From Sphingomonas panacisoli (GTDB lineage Bacteria > Pseudomonadota > Alphaproteobacteria > Sphingomonadales > Sphingomonadaceae): DNA of 64,000 nucleotides. The position numbers were made by a program, and so were the translations under genes. Location: NCBI RefSeq assembly GCF_007859635.1, contig NZ_CP042306.1, positions 2,542,001-2,606,000 on the forward strand, read 5' to 3'. Below, one piece after another: positions 8,371 to 16,102 of this stretch. The notes under the pieces were generated by a model. The model did no database searches, had not been told where the DNA came from, and worked only from the letters and a program-made list of their open reading frames with translations. Within the stretch, counting starts at the first letter, position 1. Every line of letters begins with the position of its first letter.

Positions 8371-8406
8371 ACGGCGCGGGAGGCGACTCCCGCGCCGTTG
8401 CTTTTT
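8371..8406 (+). terminator. Rho-independent terminator
   Basis: A perfect 12-bp stem, ACGGCGCGGGAG (8371-8382) with CTCCCGCGCCGT (8387-8398), closes a GCGA tetraloop and is followed by TGCTTTTT (8399-8406). It would end the transcript of the secreted glycine-zipper gene on the plus strand. Confidence 0.9.
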
Positions 8407-8434
8407 GGCCCGCCGCGCGGCAGAGCGCCGCACC

Positions 8435-8710
8435 ATGACCAAGTCCAAAGACTCCCCGCCCGATCGCCTGTCGACCAACCCGTCGAGTCCCTATTTCGAC
8501 CAGCCCCTGCTCGAACGCGGCATCGGCATCCGCTTCAAAGGCGTCGAGCGCCGCGACGTCGAGGAATACAGCATCTCCGAAGGCTGGGTCCGCGTCGCGC
8601 TGGGAAAGAAGGTGGATCGGCATGGCAACCCGCTGACGCTGAAGTTGACCGGGCCGGTGGAGGCTTGGTTCGAGAGCGGCGGGGACGAAGACGAGGATAG
8701 CGAGGACTAA
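8435..8710 (+). CDS. DUF3297 family protein
   Basis: 91 residues. It begins MTKSKDSPPDRLSTNPSSPY, contains FKGVERRDVEEYSISEGWVR, and ends in an acidic tail (GGDEDEDSED). This matches the small conserved DUF3297 family as I recall it, found widely in Proteobacteria, of unknown function. The ATG at 8435 is chosen because the conserved region starts there; upstream in-frame sequence runs through the terminator of the previous gene. No ribosome site is evident, and the gene begins only 28 nt after the terminator. Confidence 0.8.
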   Translation: MTKSKDSPPDRLSTNPSSPYFDQPLLERGIGIRFKGVERRDVEEYSISEGWVRVALGKKVDRHGNPLTLKLTGPVEAWFESGGDEDEDSED

Positions 8711-8800
8711 CCTCCTCCATTTCGGGTCCACTAGCCGGGCGCGTCGCTTGTAATCGCCAAGGTGCTCTGCACTCTACCGGGGAAACCCTGGAGTGGCGGC

Positions 8801-9865
8801 ATGGATTTGGCGACGAAGCTGGTAGAACTAGAGAAGCGTACGGCGCAGCATCGCGAGCTGCTGCTCACCGAAGAAGCGGCAAAGACGGCGTTGGTGCTGC
8901 CGCTGCTGCAGGCCCTGGGCTACGACGTTTTCAATCCGGGCGAAATCATTCCCGAATTCACCGCCGATGTCGGGATCAAGAAGGGCGAAAAGGTCGATTA
9001 CGCCATCGCGATCGATGGCAAGCTGACCATGCTGATCGAGTGCAAGCCGTCGTCGATGGACCTCGACCTCAAGCACGCCTCGCAACTCTTCCGGTATTTC
9101 TCGACGACCGATGTGCGGATCGCCGTCCTGACCAACGGCGTCACCTATCAATTTTATTCGGATATCGATCAGCCCAACAAGATGGACGACAAGCCGTTCT
9201 TCATCTTCAACATGGACGCGATCCGGCGCACCGATCCGCCCATATTGGAGCGGTTCAAGAAATCGTCCTTCAATATCGACGAGATCATCGCCGAGGCCGG
9301 GCGGCTGAAACTGCAATCGCTGTTGCGCGTCGAACTGGAACGCGAATTCGCGCAACCTTCGGAAGAATTCGTGCGGCTGATGGCATCGCGGGTGCAGCAG
9401 GGCCGACTCACGGCGGCCGCCAGAGAGCAACTCGCGAACATTCTTGGTTTGTCGATCGCGTCGCTGATCCGCGACAAGGTCAACGACCGGCTGACATCGG
9501 CGCTCAACGTCGCGAACCCCTCGCCGCAGCCGATCGAAGCGGGACAATCGGACGATCCCTCGATCGGCGATGGCGTCATCACCAGCGAAGAGGAAATCGC
9601 CGGCTTCCGCATCATCCAGGCGATCGCCGCGCGCCACGTCGACCCCAGCCGCGTGGTGATCCGGGATTCAAAATCCTATTGCGCGATCCTGCTGGACGAC
9701 AACAATCGCAAGACGCTGGCGCGGTTGCATTTCAACAGCCCGACGACGCGCTATGTCGGCACCTTCACCGACAAGGACGAAACCCGCCACGCCGTGACGG
9801 CGCCGATCGATATCTATAAGCTCGAGGATCAAATTCTGGCACGCATCAAGGAGTTGGGTGGCTAA
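8801..9865 (+). CDS. Solitary type I restriction HsdR-N-like nuclease-domain protein
   Basis: 354 residues. The N-terminal half is the PD-(D/E)xK fold of HsdR-N proteins: LVLPLLQALGYDVFNPGEI, then VDYAI (catalytic Asp) near residue 79, IECK (Glu and Lys) near residue 94, and QLFRYF, with LTNGVTYQFYSD closing the domain. The C-terminal half is a mixed domain without a helicase motor. It therefore lacks the SF2 translocase and has no HsdM or HsdS neighbours. It belongs to the COG4748-like group of stand-alone restriction-like proteins. Whether it cuts DNA or serves defence is unknown. The start ATG 8801 has GGAGTGG upstream. Confidence 0.78.
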   Translation: MDLATKLVELEKRTAQHRELLLTEEAAKTALVLPLLQALGYDVFNPGEIIPEFTADVGIKKGEKVDYAIAIDGKLTMLIECKPSSMDLDLKHASQLFRYFSTTDVRIAVLTNGVTYQFYSDIDQPNKMDDKPFFIFNMDAIRRTDPPILERFKKSSFNIDEIIAEAGRLKLQSLLRVELEREFAQPSEEFVRLMASRVQQGRLTAAAREQLANILGLSIASLIRDKVNDRLTSALNVANPSPQPIEAGQSDDPSIGDGVITSEEEIAGFRIIQAIAARHVDPSRVVIRDSKSYCAILLDDNNRKTLARLHFNSPTTRYVGTFTDKDETRHAVTAPIDIYKLEDQILARIKELGG

Positions 9866-10218
9866 CAGGACCGCCGGGCGCCGCATACTCTGGTCGGTTT
9901 TCCTACAGCCCCAGCCTCATGCTATCCTGCGTCCCGGCGCCTGACAGCGTCCGCGCTCTTTGATATCGCCGGCCACTCGATCGACCACGCCGCTCTCCCC
10001 GCGGGCGTGCGCGTTAGTGTCAACTTCGTGTCAACTTTGCCTGCCTGGCGTGGGCCGACGCGGGAGTGAATCCCGCGTCGTCGGACGGGTTCGGCTTCGC
10101 CGACCCGCCGACCGGCCTTCGCCGTCTCACCGCCAGCTGTCCGCTGGCGTTGTGCGGCGCGCGGCTTTCCGCTAAGGGCGCCCATCCCGAATTTCCCACG
10201 ATTTACCCAGAGGCTTGT
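9866..10218. other. 353-nt intergenic region upstream of infA
   Basis: No credible gene is seen here. It contains a tandem GTGTCAACTT repeat (10015-10037) and a strong hairpin made of CGACGCGGGA (10056-10065) and TCCCGCGTCG (10071-10080). A second imperfect hairpin around 10087-10110 is also present (CGGGTTCGGC / GCCGACCCG). These could terminate the HsdR-like gene transcript or act in infA regulation. No promoter could be assigned with confidence. Confidence 0.6.
10015..10037 (+). repeat. Tandem GTGTCAACTT repeat, copy 1
   Basis: Two GTGTCAACTT units with a 1-nt spacer (C), giving an 11-nt period, preceded by TA. A second copy with one mismatch occurs in inverted orientation at 14434-14456. 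Both lie outside genes. An 11-nt direct-repeat period is one helical turn, which suggests a protein-binding site. The function is unknown. Confidence 0.7.
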
Positions 10219-10464
10219 TTGGCAAAAGAAGAACTTCTCGAAATGCGCGGCCAGGTGGTGGAGCTTCTGCCCAACGCCATGTTCCGCGTCCGGCTGGAAA
10301 ACGACCATGAGATCCTCGGTCACACCGCCGGCAAGATGCGCAAGAACCGTATCCGCGTGCTGGTCGGCGACGAAGTGCTCGTCGAACTCACGCCCTACGA
10401 CCTGACCAAGGGCCGCATCACCTATCGCTTCATGCCGGGCCGCGACGGGCCGAGGCCGCAGTAA
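10219..10464 (+). CDS. infA: Translation initiation factor IF-1
   Basis: 81 residues. The start is TTG 10219, giving the canonical [20 protein letters not shown] beginning; AGAGG lies just upstream, and no ATG precedes this conserved N-terminus in a credible position. The S1/OB fold is complete: [31 protein letters not shown] and [15 protein letters not shown]-1 binds the 30S A site during initiation. The usual protein ends soon after YRFK (about 72 residues); here a nine-residue tail (PGRDGPRPQ) is added. maf follows after a REP-like spacer. Confidence 0.95.
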   Translation: MAKEELLEMRGQVVELLPNAMFRVRLENDHEILGHTAGKMRKNRIRVLVGDEVLVELTPYDLTKGRITYRFMPGRDGPRPQ

Positions 10465-10469
10465 TGACG

Positions 10470-10545
10470 GCGTCGCCCCAGCGAAAGCTGGGGTCTCGTG
10501 CACTATATCCGCTGCTAGAGATGCCAGCGTGCGCTGGCATGACGA
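10470..10545. repeat. REP-like extragenic element (two hairpins) between infA and maf
   Basis: The hairpin CCCCAGC-GAAA-GCTGGGG (10476-10493, GNRA loop) and a second hairpin ATGCCAGC-GTGC-GCTGGCAT (10521-10540) are separated by about 27 nt. This paired layout, with the CCCCAGC and GCTGGCAT arms, is the form of short extragenic palindromic repeats scattered through sphingomonad genomes as I recall them. The element occupies almost the whole 85-nt spacer. Only this copy was seen in the window. Confidence 0.6.
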
Positions 10546-10549
10546 GAAT

Positions 10550-11119
10550 ATGAACCTCGTTCTCGCCTCCACCAGCCCGCGCCGCCGCGAATTGCTCGCG
10601 CGGATCGGGGTCGAGCCCGCGCGCTTCGCCGCGCCCGACATCGACGAGACGCCGCTGAGGGGTGAACTCCCCCGCGCCTATGTCGCCCGCCTCGCCGAGG
10701 CCAAGGCGCTGGCCGTGGCGCGCGGCGCCGAGGAGATCGTGCTGGCCGGCGACACCACGGTCGCGGTCGGACGGCGCATCCTCGAAAAGCCGCTGGACGA
10801 GGCCGATCTGCGGCGGATGCTCGGATTGCTGTCGGGGCGGCGGCACCACGTTTTTTCGGGCGTGTGCGTCGTCGGGCGCGATGGCCGCGCGAAGGTCCGC
10901 GTGGTCGACACGATCGTCGGGTTCAAGCCGCTCTCGCCGGCGGAGATCGACTGGTACGTCGCCAGCGGCGAAGGCATGGGCAAGGCAGGCGGCTACGCGA
11001 TCCAGGGCCGTGCCGAAGCATTCGTACGCTATCTCGCGGGGAGCCATTCGAACGTCGTCGGGCTGCCGGTGTTCGAGACGCTCGGATTGCTGCGCGCGGC
11101 AGGCATGCCGCTTGGCTGA
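10550..11119 (+). CDS. maf: Maf-like nucleoside triphosphate pyrophosphatase
   Basis: 189 residues. It carries the Maf signature STSPRRRELL at residues 7-16, DIDETPL near 34, the catalytic region LAGDTTVAVGRRIL, and GGYAIQGRAEAFV with GSHSNVVGLPVFE near the C-terminus. The enzyme removes pyrophosphate from non-canonical or dTTP/UTP-type nucleotides, preventing their incorporation. The start ATG 10550 follows the REP-like spacer. The end overlaps the TTG start of the RNase E/G-like gene by 8 nt, so the operon infA-maf-rng-yacG is continuous. Confidence 0.93.
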   Translation: MNLVLASTSPRRRELLARIGVEPARFAAPDIDETPLRGELPRAYVARLAEAKALAVARGAEEIVLAGDTTVAVGRRILEKPLDEADLRRMLGLLSGRRHHVFSGVCVVGRDGRAKVRVVDTIVGFKPLSPAEIDWYVASGEGMGKAGGYAIQGRAEAFVRYLAGSHSNVVGLPVFETLGLLRAAGMPLG

Positions 11120-12047
11120 GTGGCTCTACGAAGCCGGCATCGGCGAGGCGCGCGCGGCGCTCGTCGAGAGCGGCCGGATCGTCCAGGCGCGGATCGAGCG
11201 ACCCGGCGGCTTGCGGGTCGGTTCGGTGTTCGAGGCACGGTTGGTGGAGCGTGTCGCGGCGGGCCTATCGAGGGTCGAAGGCGATGCCGGCGCCGCGGTT
11301 ATCGACCGCGTACCGCCCGGCGTGACCGAGGGCGCGCGATTGCGAGTCGAGGTGGTGCGCGAGGCGCTGCCCGAACCTGGGCGGATCAAACTGGCCAAGG
11401 TTGTCGCGAGCGACGCCGAGGTAGCGGATGGCCCCGACCTGCTGGCCCGGTGTCAGGCTAGCGGCGTGCCGGTGCGAACGCTCCGCCCACACGAGCCCGA
11501 CGCTCTCGAGGCAGCCGGCTGGTCGGAAGTGCTCGACGAGGCGCTGAGCGGCGAGATCGCCTTCGCCGGCGGCGCCCTTCGCCTGTCGCCGACCCCGGCA
11601 ATGACCCTGTTCGACGTCGATGGTCCCGGCGCCGTCCCCGCACTCGCCGTGGCGGCCGCGACAGCCGCCGCAGAGGCGATCGTGCGGCACGATATCGGCG
11701 GGTCGATCGGGATCGACTTTCCGACCGTGACCGGCAAGGCCGAACGCCTCGCAGTCGCCGAAACGATCGACGCGGTTCTGCCGCAGCCCTTCGAACGCAC
11801 CGCGCTCAACGGGTTCGGCTTCCTCCAGATCGTCCGCCCTCGCCCTCGGGCCTCGCTCCCCGAACTGCTCCGCGACGACCGTGTCGCCGTCGAGGCATTG
11901 GCGCTTATCCGCCAGATCGAACGCACGCCGCAGCCGGTGCCGCCCTTTCACGCCGCCCCGCCCCGCGTTATCGCTTGGCTCAAGGCCCGCCCCGACCTGA
12001 TCGCCGCATTGTCGCGGAGCACCGGCGTCCCCATCTCCTTCGCATGA
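11112..12047 (+). CDS. Short RNase E/G-like protein
   Basis: 311 residues starting at TTG 11112, giving the conserved N-terminus MAEWLYEAGIGEARAALVE, which is typical of this sphingomonad operon. It has an S1-like region (IVQARIERPGGLRVGSVFEAR), followed by a part of the RNase E/G catalytic fold (GGSIGIDFPTV, ERTALNGFGFLQIVRPR). At about 310 residues it is much shorter than RNase G (about 490), so it appears to lack the zinc link and C-terminal parts. It overlaps maf by 8 nt and yacG by 4 nt. Nuclease activity is not proven. Confidence 0.8.
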   Translation: MAEWLYEAGIGEARAALVESGRIVQARIERPGGLRVGSVFEARLVERVAAGLSRVEGDAGAAVIDRVPPGVTEGARLRVEVVREALPEPGRIKLAKVVASDAEVADGPDLLARCQASGVPVRTLRPHEPDALEAAGWSEVLDEALSGEIAFAGGALRLSPTPAMTLFDVDGPGAVPALAVAAATAAAEAIVRHDIGGSIGIDFPTVTGKAERLAVAETIDAVLPQPFERTALNGFGFLQIVRPRPRASLPELLRDDRVAVEALALIRQIERTPQPVPPFHAAPPRVIAWLKARPDLIAALSRSTGVPISFA

Positions 12048-12217
12048 GCAAGCAGACCTGCCCGCTATGCGGCCAGCCCAGCACCCCGGCGCACAAGCCG
12101 TTCTGCAGCGGCCGTTGCCACGACCGCGACCTGCTCAACTGGCTCGGCGACGGCTACGCGATCCCCGGCGCGCCAGCCGACCCGGAAGCGCTGGACATGC
12201 CCGAAACCCGCGACTAA
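12044..12217 (+). CDS. yacG: DNA gyrase inhibitor YacG (zinc protein)
   Basis: 57 residues, begins at ATG 12044 overlapping the upstream stop (ATGA). It has a zinc ribbon with CPLCGQ and FCSGRC cysteines (C-x2-C and C-x3-C), then DLLNWLGDGYAIPG. That WL-DGYAIPG stretch is the YacG hallmark. YacG proteins bind gyrase B and reduce DNA gyrase activity. It ends the infA-maf-RNase-yacG operon, immediately upstream of tRNA-Phe. Confidence 0.93.
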   Translation: MSKQTCPLCGQPSTPAHKPFCSGRCHDRDLLNWLGDGYAIPGAPADPEALDMPETRD

Positions 12218-12248
12218 GAGGCCCGCTCTTTCGCGGTTCACGCGCGAT

Positions 12249-12324
12249 GCCCAGGTAGCTCAGTTGGTAGAGCATGCGACTGAAAATCGCAGTGTCGGCG
12301 GTTCGATCCCGTCCCTGGGCACCA
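12249..12324 (+). tRNA. tRNA-Phe (GAA anticodon)
   Basis: 76 nt. Acceptor GCCCAGG (12249-12255) pairs with CCTGGGC (12314-12320). The D-arm contains AGCTCAGTTGGTAGAGC, and the anticodon stem TGCGA/TCGCA encloses loop CTGAAAA with anticodon GAA. The T-arm is GGCGGTTCGATCCCGTC. The CCA end (12322-12324) is genomically encoded. Confidence 0.98.
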
Positions 12325-12337
12325 TCCATCCCATCCC

Positions 12338-12358
12338 GCTATCGCCGCAACCGATAGC
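12338..12358 (+). terminator. Candidate terminator after tRNA-Phe
   Basis: A perfect 7-bp stem GCTATCG (12338-12344) / CGATAGC (12352-12358) with loop CCGCAAC, 14 nt after the CCA end. Only a weak T-rich stretch (TGATTTGCC) follows, so it is a modest terminator candidate for the tRNA transcript. Confidence 0.45.
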
Positions 12359-12417
12359 TGATTTGCCAAGCGGTCGTCCGCTTGCAACACTGCGCCAACG
12401 CGGACGGAGGGGCAGGC

Positions 12418-13647
12418 ATGGTTTTCATCCTTGGCGGGTGGCAAAGCGACTTCTCGACCGTCTGGAGCCGGCAGGGCATGGATCTGGCCGACGCGTTCGC
12501 GGAAGCCGTGAACCAGGGCATGGCCGCGACGGCGATCGATGCGGCGGAGGTCGAGACCGGGCATGTCGGCAATTTCACGGCCGAATTGTTCGCGGGTCAG
12601 GGATTGCTCGGCGGGTTCTTCGGGCTGGTCGACCCGGCGTTTAATGGCTTGCCCACCGCGCGGCACGAGGCGGCGTGTGCGTCGGGCAGCGTCGCGGTAC
12701 TGGCGGCGACGGCGGAGATCGAGGCGGGGCGCTACGATCTCGCCTGCGTCGTCGGGATCGAGCAGATGCGCAACGTCCCCGGCCAGACCGCCGCCGAACA
12801 TCTCGGCGCGGCGGCGTGGGTGGGACACGAATATGGCGAGGCGCGCTACGTCTGGCCCGCCGCTTTCTCCGACCTGGCCGAGGAGTATGACCGCCGCTAC
12901 GGCCTGAAATACGAACATCTGATGCGCATCGCCGAGATCAATTTCGGCAACGCCAAGCGCAATCCCAATGCGCAGACGCGCGGATACGCCTTTTCTCCGG
13001 AGAGCTTCACCGCCGACGACGATGCCAATCCGGTGGTCGAAGGCCGGACGCGCAAGATGGATTGCGGCCAAGTCACCGACGGCAGCGCGGTGGTGTTCCT
13101 CGCCTCGGAGAAGCGCGCCGCTGACTATGCCGCCAAGCGCGGGATATCGCTCGACAGCTTGCCGCGTATCGCCGGTTGGGGGCATCGCTCCGCGCCGATC
13201 GGCTATGCGCGCAAAGTCGCCGACAGCGCCGGCCAGCCCTACGTCTTCCCCCAGGTTCGCCGCGCGATAGAGGATGCACGGGCCCGCGCCGGGGTAACCG
13301 ACATCGCGCAGATCGACGCGGTGGAGACGCACGACTGCTTCACCGCCACCGAATATATGGCGATCGACCATCTCGGCCTGACCGCTCCCGGCGAATCGTG
13401 GAAAGCGATCGAAGACGGGTCGATCGATGTCGGCGGACGCTTGCCGATCAACCCATCGGGCGGACTGATCGGGTGCGGGCATCCCGTCGGCGCGACCGGC
13501 GTGCGGATGCTGCTCGACGCGGCGAAGCAGGTGAGTGGCAGCGCTGGCGACTATCAGGTAGATGGCGCCAACCGCGTCCAGACGCTCAATATCGGCGGAT
13601 CGACCACGACGACGGTCAGCTTCATCGTGGAAAGGGCGGCGGCATGA
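12418..13647 (+). CDS. Thiolase family protein (SCP2/acetyl-CoA acetyltransferase type)
   Basis: 409 residues; the start is ATG 12418 with GGAGGGG upstream. The thiolase core is evident: nucleophilic Cys in HEAACASGSVAV near residue 89, ETHDCFTATE near residue 305, and the GLIGCGHPVGATG loop near the C-terminus holding the active Cys-His pair. The arrangement resembles the SCP-x thiolases used in sterol or lipid-like side-chain breakdown, which lack the typical biosynthetic-thiolase length pattern. The stop overlaps the next gene (ATGA), a DUF1295 membrane protein, so the two work in one unit. The substrate is unknown. Confidence 0.85.
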   Translation: MVFILGGWQSDFSTVWSRQGMDLADAFAEAVNQGMAATAIDAAEVETGHVGNFTAELFAGQGLLGGFFGLVDPAFNGLPTARHEAACASGSVAVLAATAEIEAGRYDLACVVGIEQMRNVPGQTAAEHLGAAAWVGHEYGEARYVWPAAFSDLAEEYDRRYGLKYEHLMRIAEINFGNAKRNPNAQTRGYAFSPESFTADDDANPVVEGRTRKMDCGQVTDGSAVVFLASEKRAADYAAKRGISLDSLPRIAGWGHRSAPIGYARKVADSAGQPYVFPQVRRAIEDARARAGVTDIAQIDAVETHDCFTATEYMAIDHLGLTAPGESWKAIEDGSIDVGGRLPINPSGGLIGCGHPVGATGVRMLLDAAKQVSGSAGDYQVDGANRVQTLNIGGSTTTTVSFIVERAAA

Positions 13648-14435
13648 GCGTCCCGCAACTGCTCGCGATCAACGCCGCGGTGCTGATCGCGGTATTCGTG
13701 CTGTTCTGGCTGGTGACGCTCAAGACGCGCGACGTGACGCCGATCGACAGCGTGTGGGCGCTCGGCATGGTGGTGCTCGGCTGGACCAGCTTCGCGCAGA
13801 CGGCGGGCGACCCGACGCGCAAGGCGTTGCTGATGGTGCTGTGCACGGTCTGGGGCGTGCGGCTCGGGCTCTACCTGCTGTGGCGGTGGCGCCATCATGG
13901 CCCGGATCGCCGGTACCAGACGATGTTCGCCAAGGCCAAGGAGGCCAAGGGCTGGGACTTCAACCAGGCGTCGGTCCGGCTGGTCTATGCGATCCAGGCG
14001 CCGTTGCTGTTCATCGTGTGCCTGCCCGTCCAGCTCGGCCAGATCGACGCGACGCCCACGGTCGGCATCGTTGGGAAGATCGGCGTAGCGCTCGCGGTCG
14101 TCGGCATCCTGTTCGAGACGGTCGGCGACTGGCAGCTCGTCGCGTTCCGCCGTGATCCCGCCAACGCCGGCAAGGTGCTGAGCACCGGCTTGTGGCGCTA
14201 CACGCGCCACCCGAACTATTTCGGCGACGCCTGCGTATGGTGGGGTCTCTACCTGGTCGCGGCCGAGAGCATCACCGGCCTGTGGGCCTTGCCCGGCCCG
14301 ATCCTCCTTACCTACACGCTGATGCGCTGGTCCGGCGTGCCGACGGTCGAGGGCCGGATGAAACGCAAGAAGCCCGATTACGAGGCCTATGTCCGCCGTA
14401 CGTCGGGCTTCGTACCGTGGTTCCCCCGCTCCTAA
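13644..14435 (+). CDS. DUF1295 membrane protein (steroid 5-alpha-reductase-like)
   Basis: 263 residues starting ATG 13644, overlapping the thiolase stop. Six or so hydrophobic helices are visible. The C-terminal half holds the signature VLSTGLWRYTRHPNYFGD and FVPWFP near the end, typical of the DUF1295 and steroid 5-alpha-reductase C-terminal family. These proteins reduce unsaturated lipids or steroids, or act in related membrane reactions; the exact reaction is unknown. Coupling to the SCP-type thiolase suggests involvement in sterol-like lipid metabolism, which is an inference. The copy-2 inverted repeat begins within its stop codon. Confidence 0.85.
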   Translation: MSVPQLLAINAAVLIAVFVLFWLVTLKTRDVTPIDSVWALGMVVLGWTSFAQTAGDPTRKALLMVLCTVWGVRLGLYLLWRWRHHGPDRRYQTMFAKAKEAKGWDFNQASVRLVYAIQAPLLFIVCLPVQLGQIDATPTVGIVGKIGVALAVVGILFETVGDWQLVAFRRDPANAGKVLSTGLWRYTRHPNYFGDACVWWGLYLVAAESITGLWALPGPILLTYTLMRWSGVPTVEGRMKRKKPDYEAYVRRTSGFVPWFPRS

Positions 14436-14456
14436 GTTGACACCAAGTTGACACTA
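14434..14456 (-). repeat. Tandem GTGTCAACTT repeat, copy 2 (inverted)
   Basis: Inverted copy of the element at 10015. On the minus strand it reads TA then two GTGTCAACTT units separated by one base (G). The bases TAA of the preceding gene's stop codon form part of the element. It lies in the convergent gap before the carotenoid oxygenase gene, so promoter function is not expected. Confidence 0.7.
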
Positions 14457-14550
14457 GCGACGTCGATCCGACCATCGGCCGCCTCGCGCGTGCGACGACT
14501 AGAAGCAGCCCGAAGACGCTGACAGACGAAATCCAACTTTGGAAGCGCAA

Positions 14551-16017
14551 TCAGCCGTATCGACGCAGGACGGTGCGATCGGCCCAATGCGAATGCGTCC
14601 CGCTCGAAATCTTGTGCGGCAGTGCGATGCGGCACACCGGCCCCGCTTCGATATCGCGCGCGTCGATCAGGATACATTCGCTGGTGCCGCGATTTTCGTC
14701 GGTGACGAAGCTGACGAGATAGCCGTCATCCTCCGCGGTCGATTCGACGCGCGGCGCGAACGGCGCTTCGCTGGCGTAGCGGCCGTCCTCCAGCATCAGC
14801 GTCCACGATTTGCCGGTGTCGAGGTCGTGCTTGACGAAACCGTTGAACAGGAACCAGCCCGGCTTGCTCGTCGTCGAATAGACGTAGCGATGCTTGCGCC
14901 CCGCGACGCGCCCGTCGATCATCCCGAATTCGAGTGTGCGGTCGTCGAGGCGTTCCTCCGTCGTCGTCCCGTCAGCCAGATTGAAGCGCCAGCGGTGCAG
15001 CCGCGGCAGGAAGCTGTGCTCGTCGACATAGGCCATCATGTGGCCATAGCCGTCCTCGTTAGGCAGCGGCGCCGGCTGCGGATTGTCCTGAAAATAGGCG
15101 TCCATCAAGACCTCGTCGCCCTCCTCATAGGCGTTGAGGAAGTGGAGGATGTAAGTCGGCGACGCCTCGAACCAGCGGATGTCCTCCGTTTTACCGTGGC
15201 GCGGAATCAACGCGAAGCGCGACGGGATACCTTCATGGATGCGGGCGGCGTGGATGCCGCGCTCTAGCAATTCCTGATCCCAGAACATCGGCAGATCGTT
15301 CACGATCGACCAATTCTCGCTGAAGGTCATGTCGTGCGGCAGGCGCGGCCCGGGTAGCGGCACAGGGATATAGTCGGTCACCCGCCCAGCGGCATCGACC
15401 ACGCCGTAATGCATGAACGGCGCGTGCTTCGAATAGTTGAAGAACAGCAGTTCGCCGGTGCGATCGTCGACCTTGGGATGCGCCGAAATACCGTCGAGCG
15501 GGACCCAAGGCGCGACGCCCGATTGCTCGAGCGTCTCCGGGTCGAGCACATAGCCCTCGCCACATTGATAGAAGGTCGAAATCGCCTTGCCCGCATGGAC
15601 GACAATGTCGGTGCTCGACGAATCCTTCAGGCTCCCATGCGCGCCGAACCCGGGCCGCTTCGACGTACCGGGCCGATCCATCAGCCCGCCCCACAGCGAC
15701 CTGCCCGCATCCTGCTCGGCCTGGAAACAGCGCGTGCGCACGAAGCGGTTGCGGTACGACGCCGTGCCGCCGCTGAAGTCGATCTGGTGGATCATGCCGT
15801 CGCCGTCGAACGGATGATATTTGCCCAGCGGCTGGTGCAGCTGGTTCTCGGTATTGCGCAGATAGACGCCGTCGATATCGCTTGGGATCGCGCCCTCGAT
15901 CACATCCAGATCGACCGCCGTCACCTCCTCGTGCTGCGGCGTCCAGGCGTGATTGAGATACGGGTGGTTGCTCGGCTGCAGCGACGACGTAACCGGCGCG
16001 AGACGTTCGATCTGCAT
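14551..16017 (-). CDS. Carotenoid oxygenase family (carotenoid cleavage/lignostilbene dioxygenase-like)
   Basis: 488 residues, the normal length for this family of non-haem Fe(II) dioxygenases. Four histidines that would bind the iron can be placed in ISAHPKVDD (near 192), RLPHDMTFSENW (near 239), PTYILHFLN (near 295) and SGTHSHWADR (near 478). Family features near the N-terminus are IPSDIDGVYLRNTENQ and FDGDGMIHQ. The enzyme cleaves a C=C bond in carotenoids, apocarotenoids or stilbenes such as lignostilbene; the substrate is not clear. The start is ATG 16017 beginning MQIERLAPVT. It is not visibly part of an operon. Confidence 0.9.
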   Translation of the reverse strand: MQIERLAPVTSSLQPSNHPYLNHAWTPQHEEVTAVDLDVIEGAIPSDIDGVYLRNTENQLHQPLGKYHPFDGDGMIHQIDFSGGTASYRNRFVRTRCFQAEQDAGRSLWGGLMDRPGTSKRPGFGAHGSLKDSSSTDIVVHAGKAISTFYQCGEGYVLDPETLEQSGVAPWVPLDGISAHPKVDDRTGELLFFNYSKHAPFMHYGVVDAAGRVTDYIPVPLPGPRLPHDMTFSENWSIVNDLPMFWDQELLERGIHAARIHEGIPSRFALIPRHGKTEDIRWFEASPTYILHFLNAYEEGDEVLMDAYFQDNPQPAPLPNEDGYGHMMAYVDEHSFLPRLHRWRFNLADGTTTEERLDDRTLEFGMIDGRVAGRKHRYVYSTTSKPGWFLFNGFVKHDLDTGKSWTLMLEDGRYASEAPFAPRVESTAEDDGYLVSFVTDENRGTSECILIDARDIEAGPVCRIALPHKISSGTHSHWADRTVLRRYG

Positions 16018-16102
16018 GGATGATCCGCTCCCTTCCCTCTTTCGGGCAAGCTTAGCGATTGGTAGGCGGTTGGGCTATCGGACAATGCGGATGAGAGGCC
16101 AA

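Noticed and set aside
10015..10037. The tandem GTGTCAACTT element read as a PHO box
   Set aside because: TGTCA-N6-TGTCA resembles the 11-nt spaced Pho box, but the second copy lies at the 3' end of a gene in a convergent gap, where no promoter is expected, and no phosphate genes are nearby.
10015..14456. The inverted repeat pair as ends of a mobile element
   Set aside because: The enclosed genes are a conserved housekeeping operon, a tRNA and metabolic genes. There is no transposase or integrase, and no target duplication could be seen.
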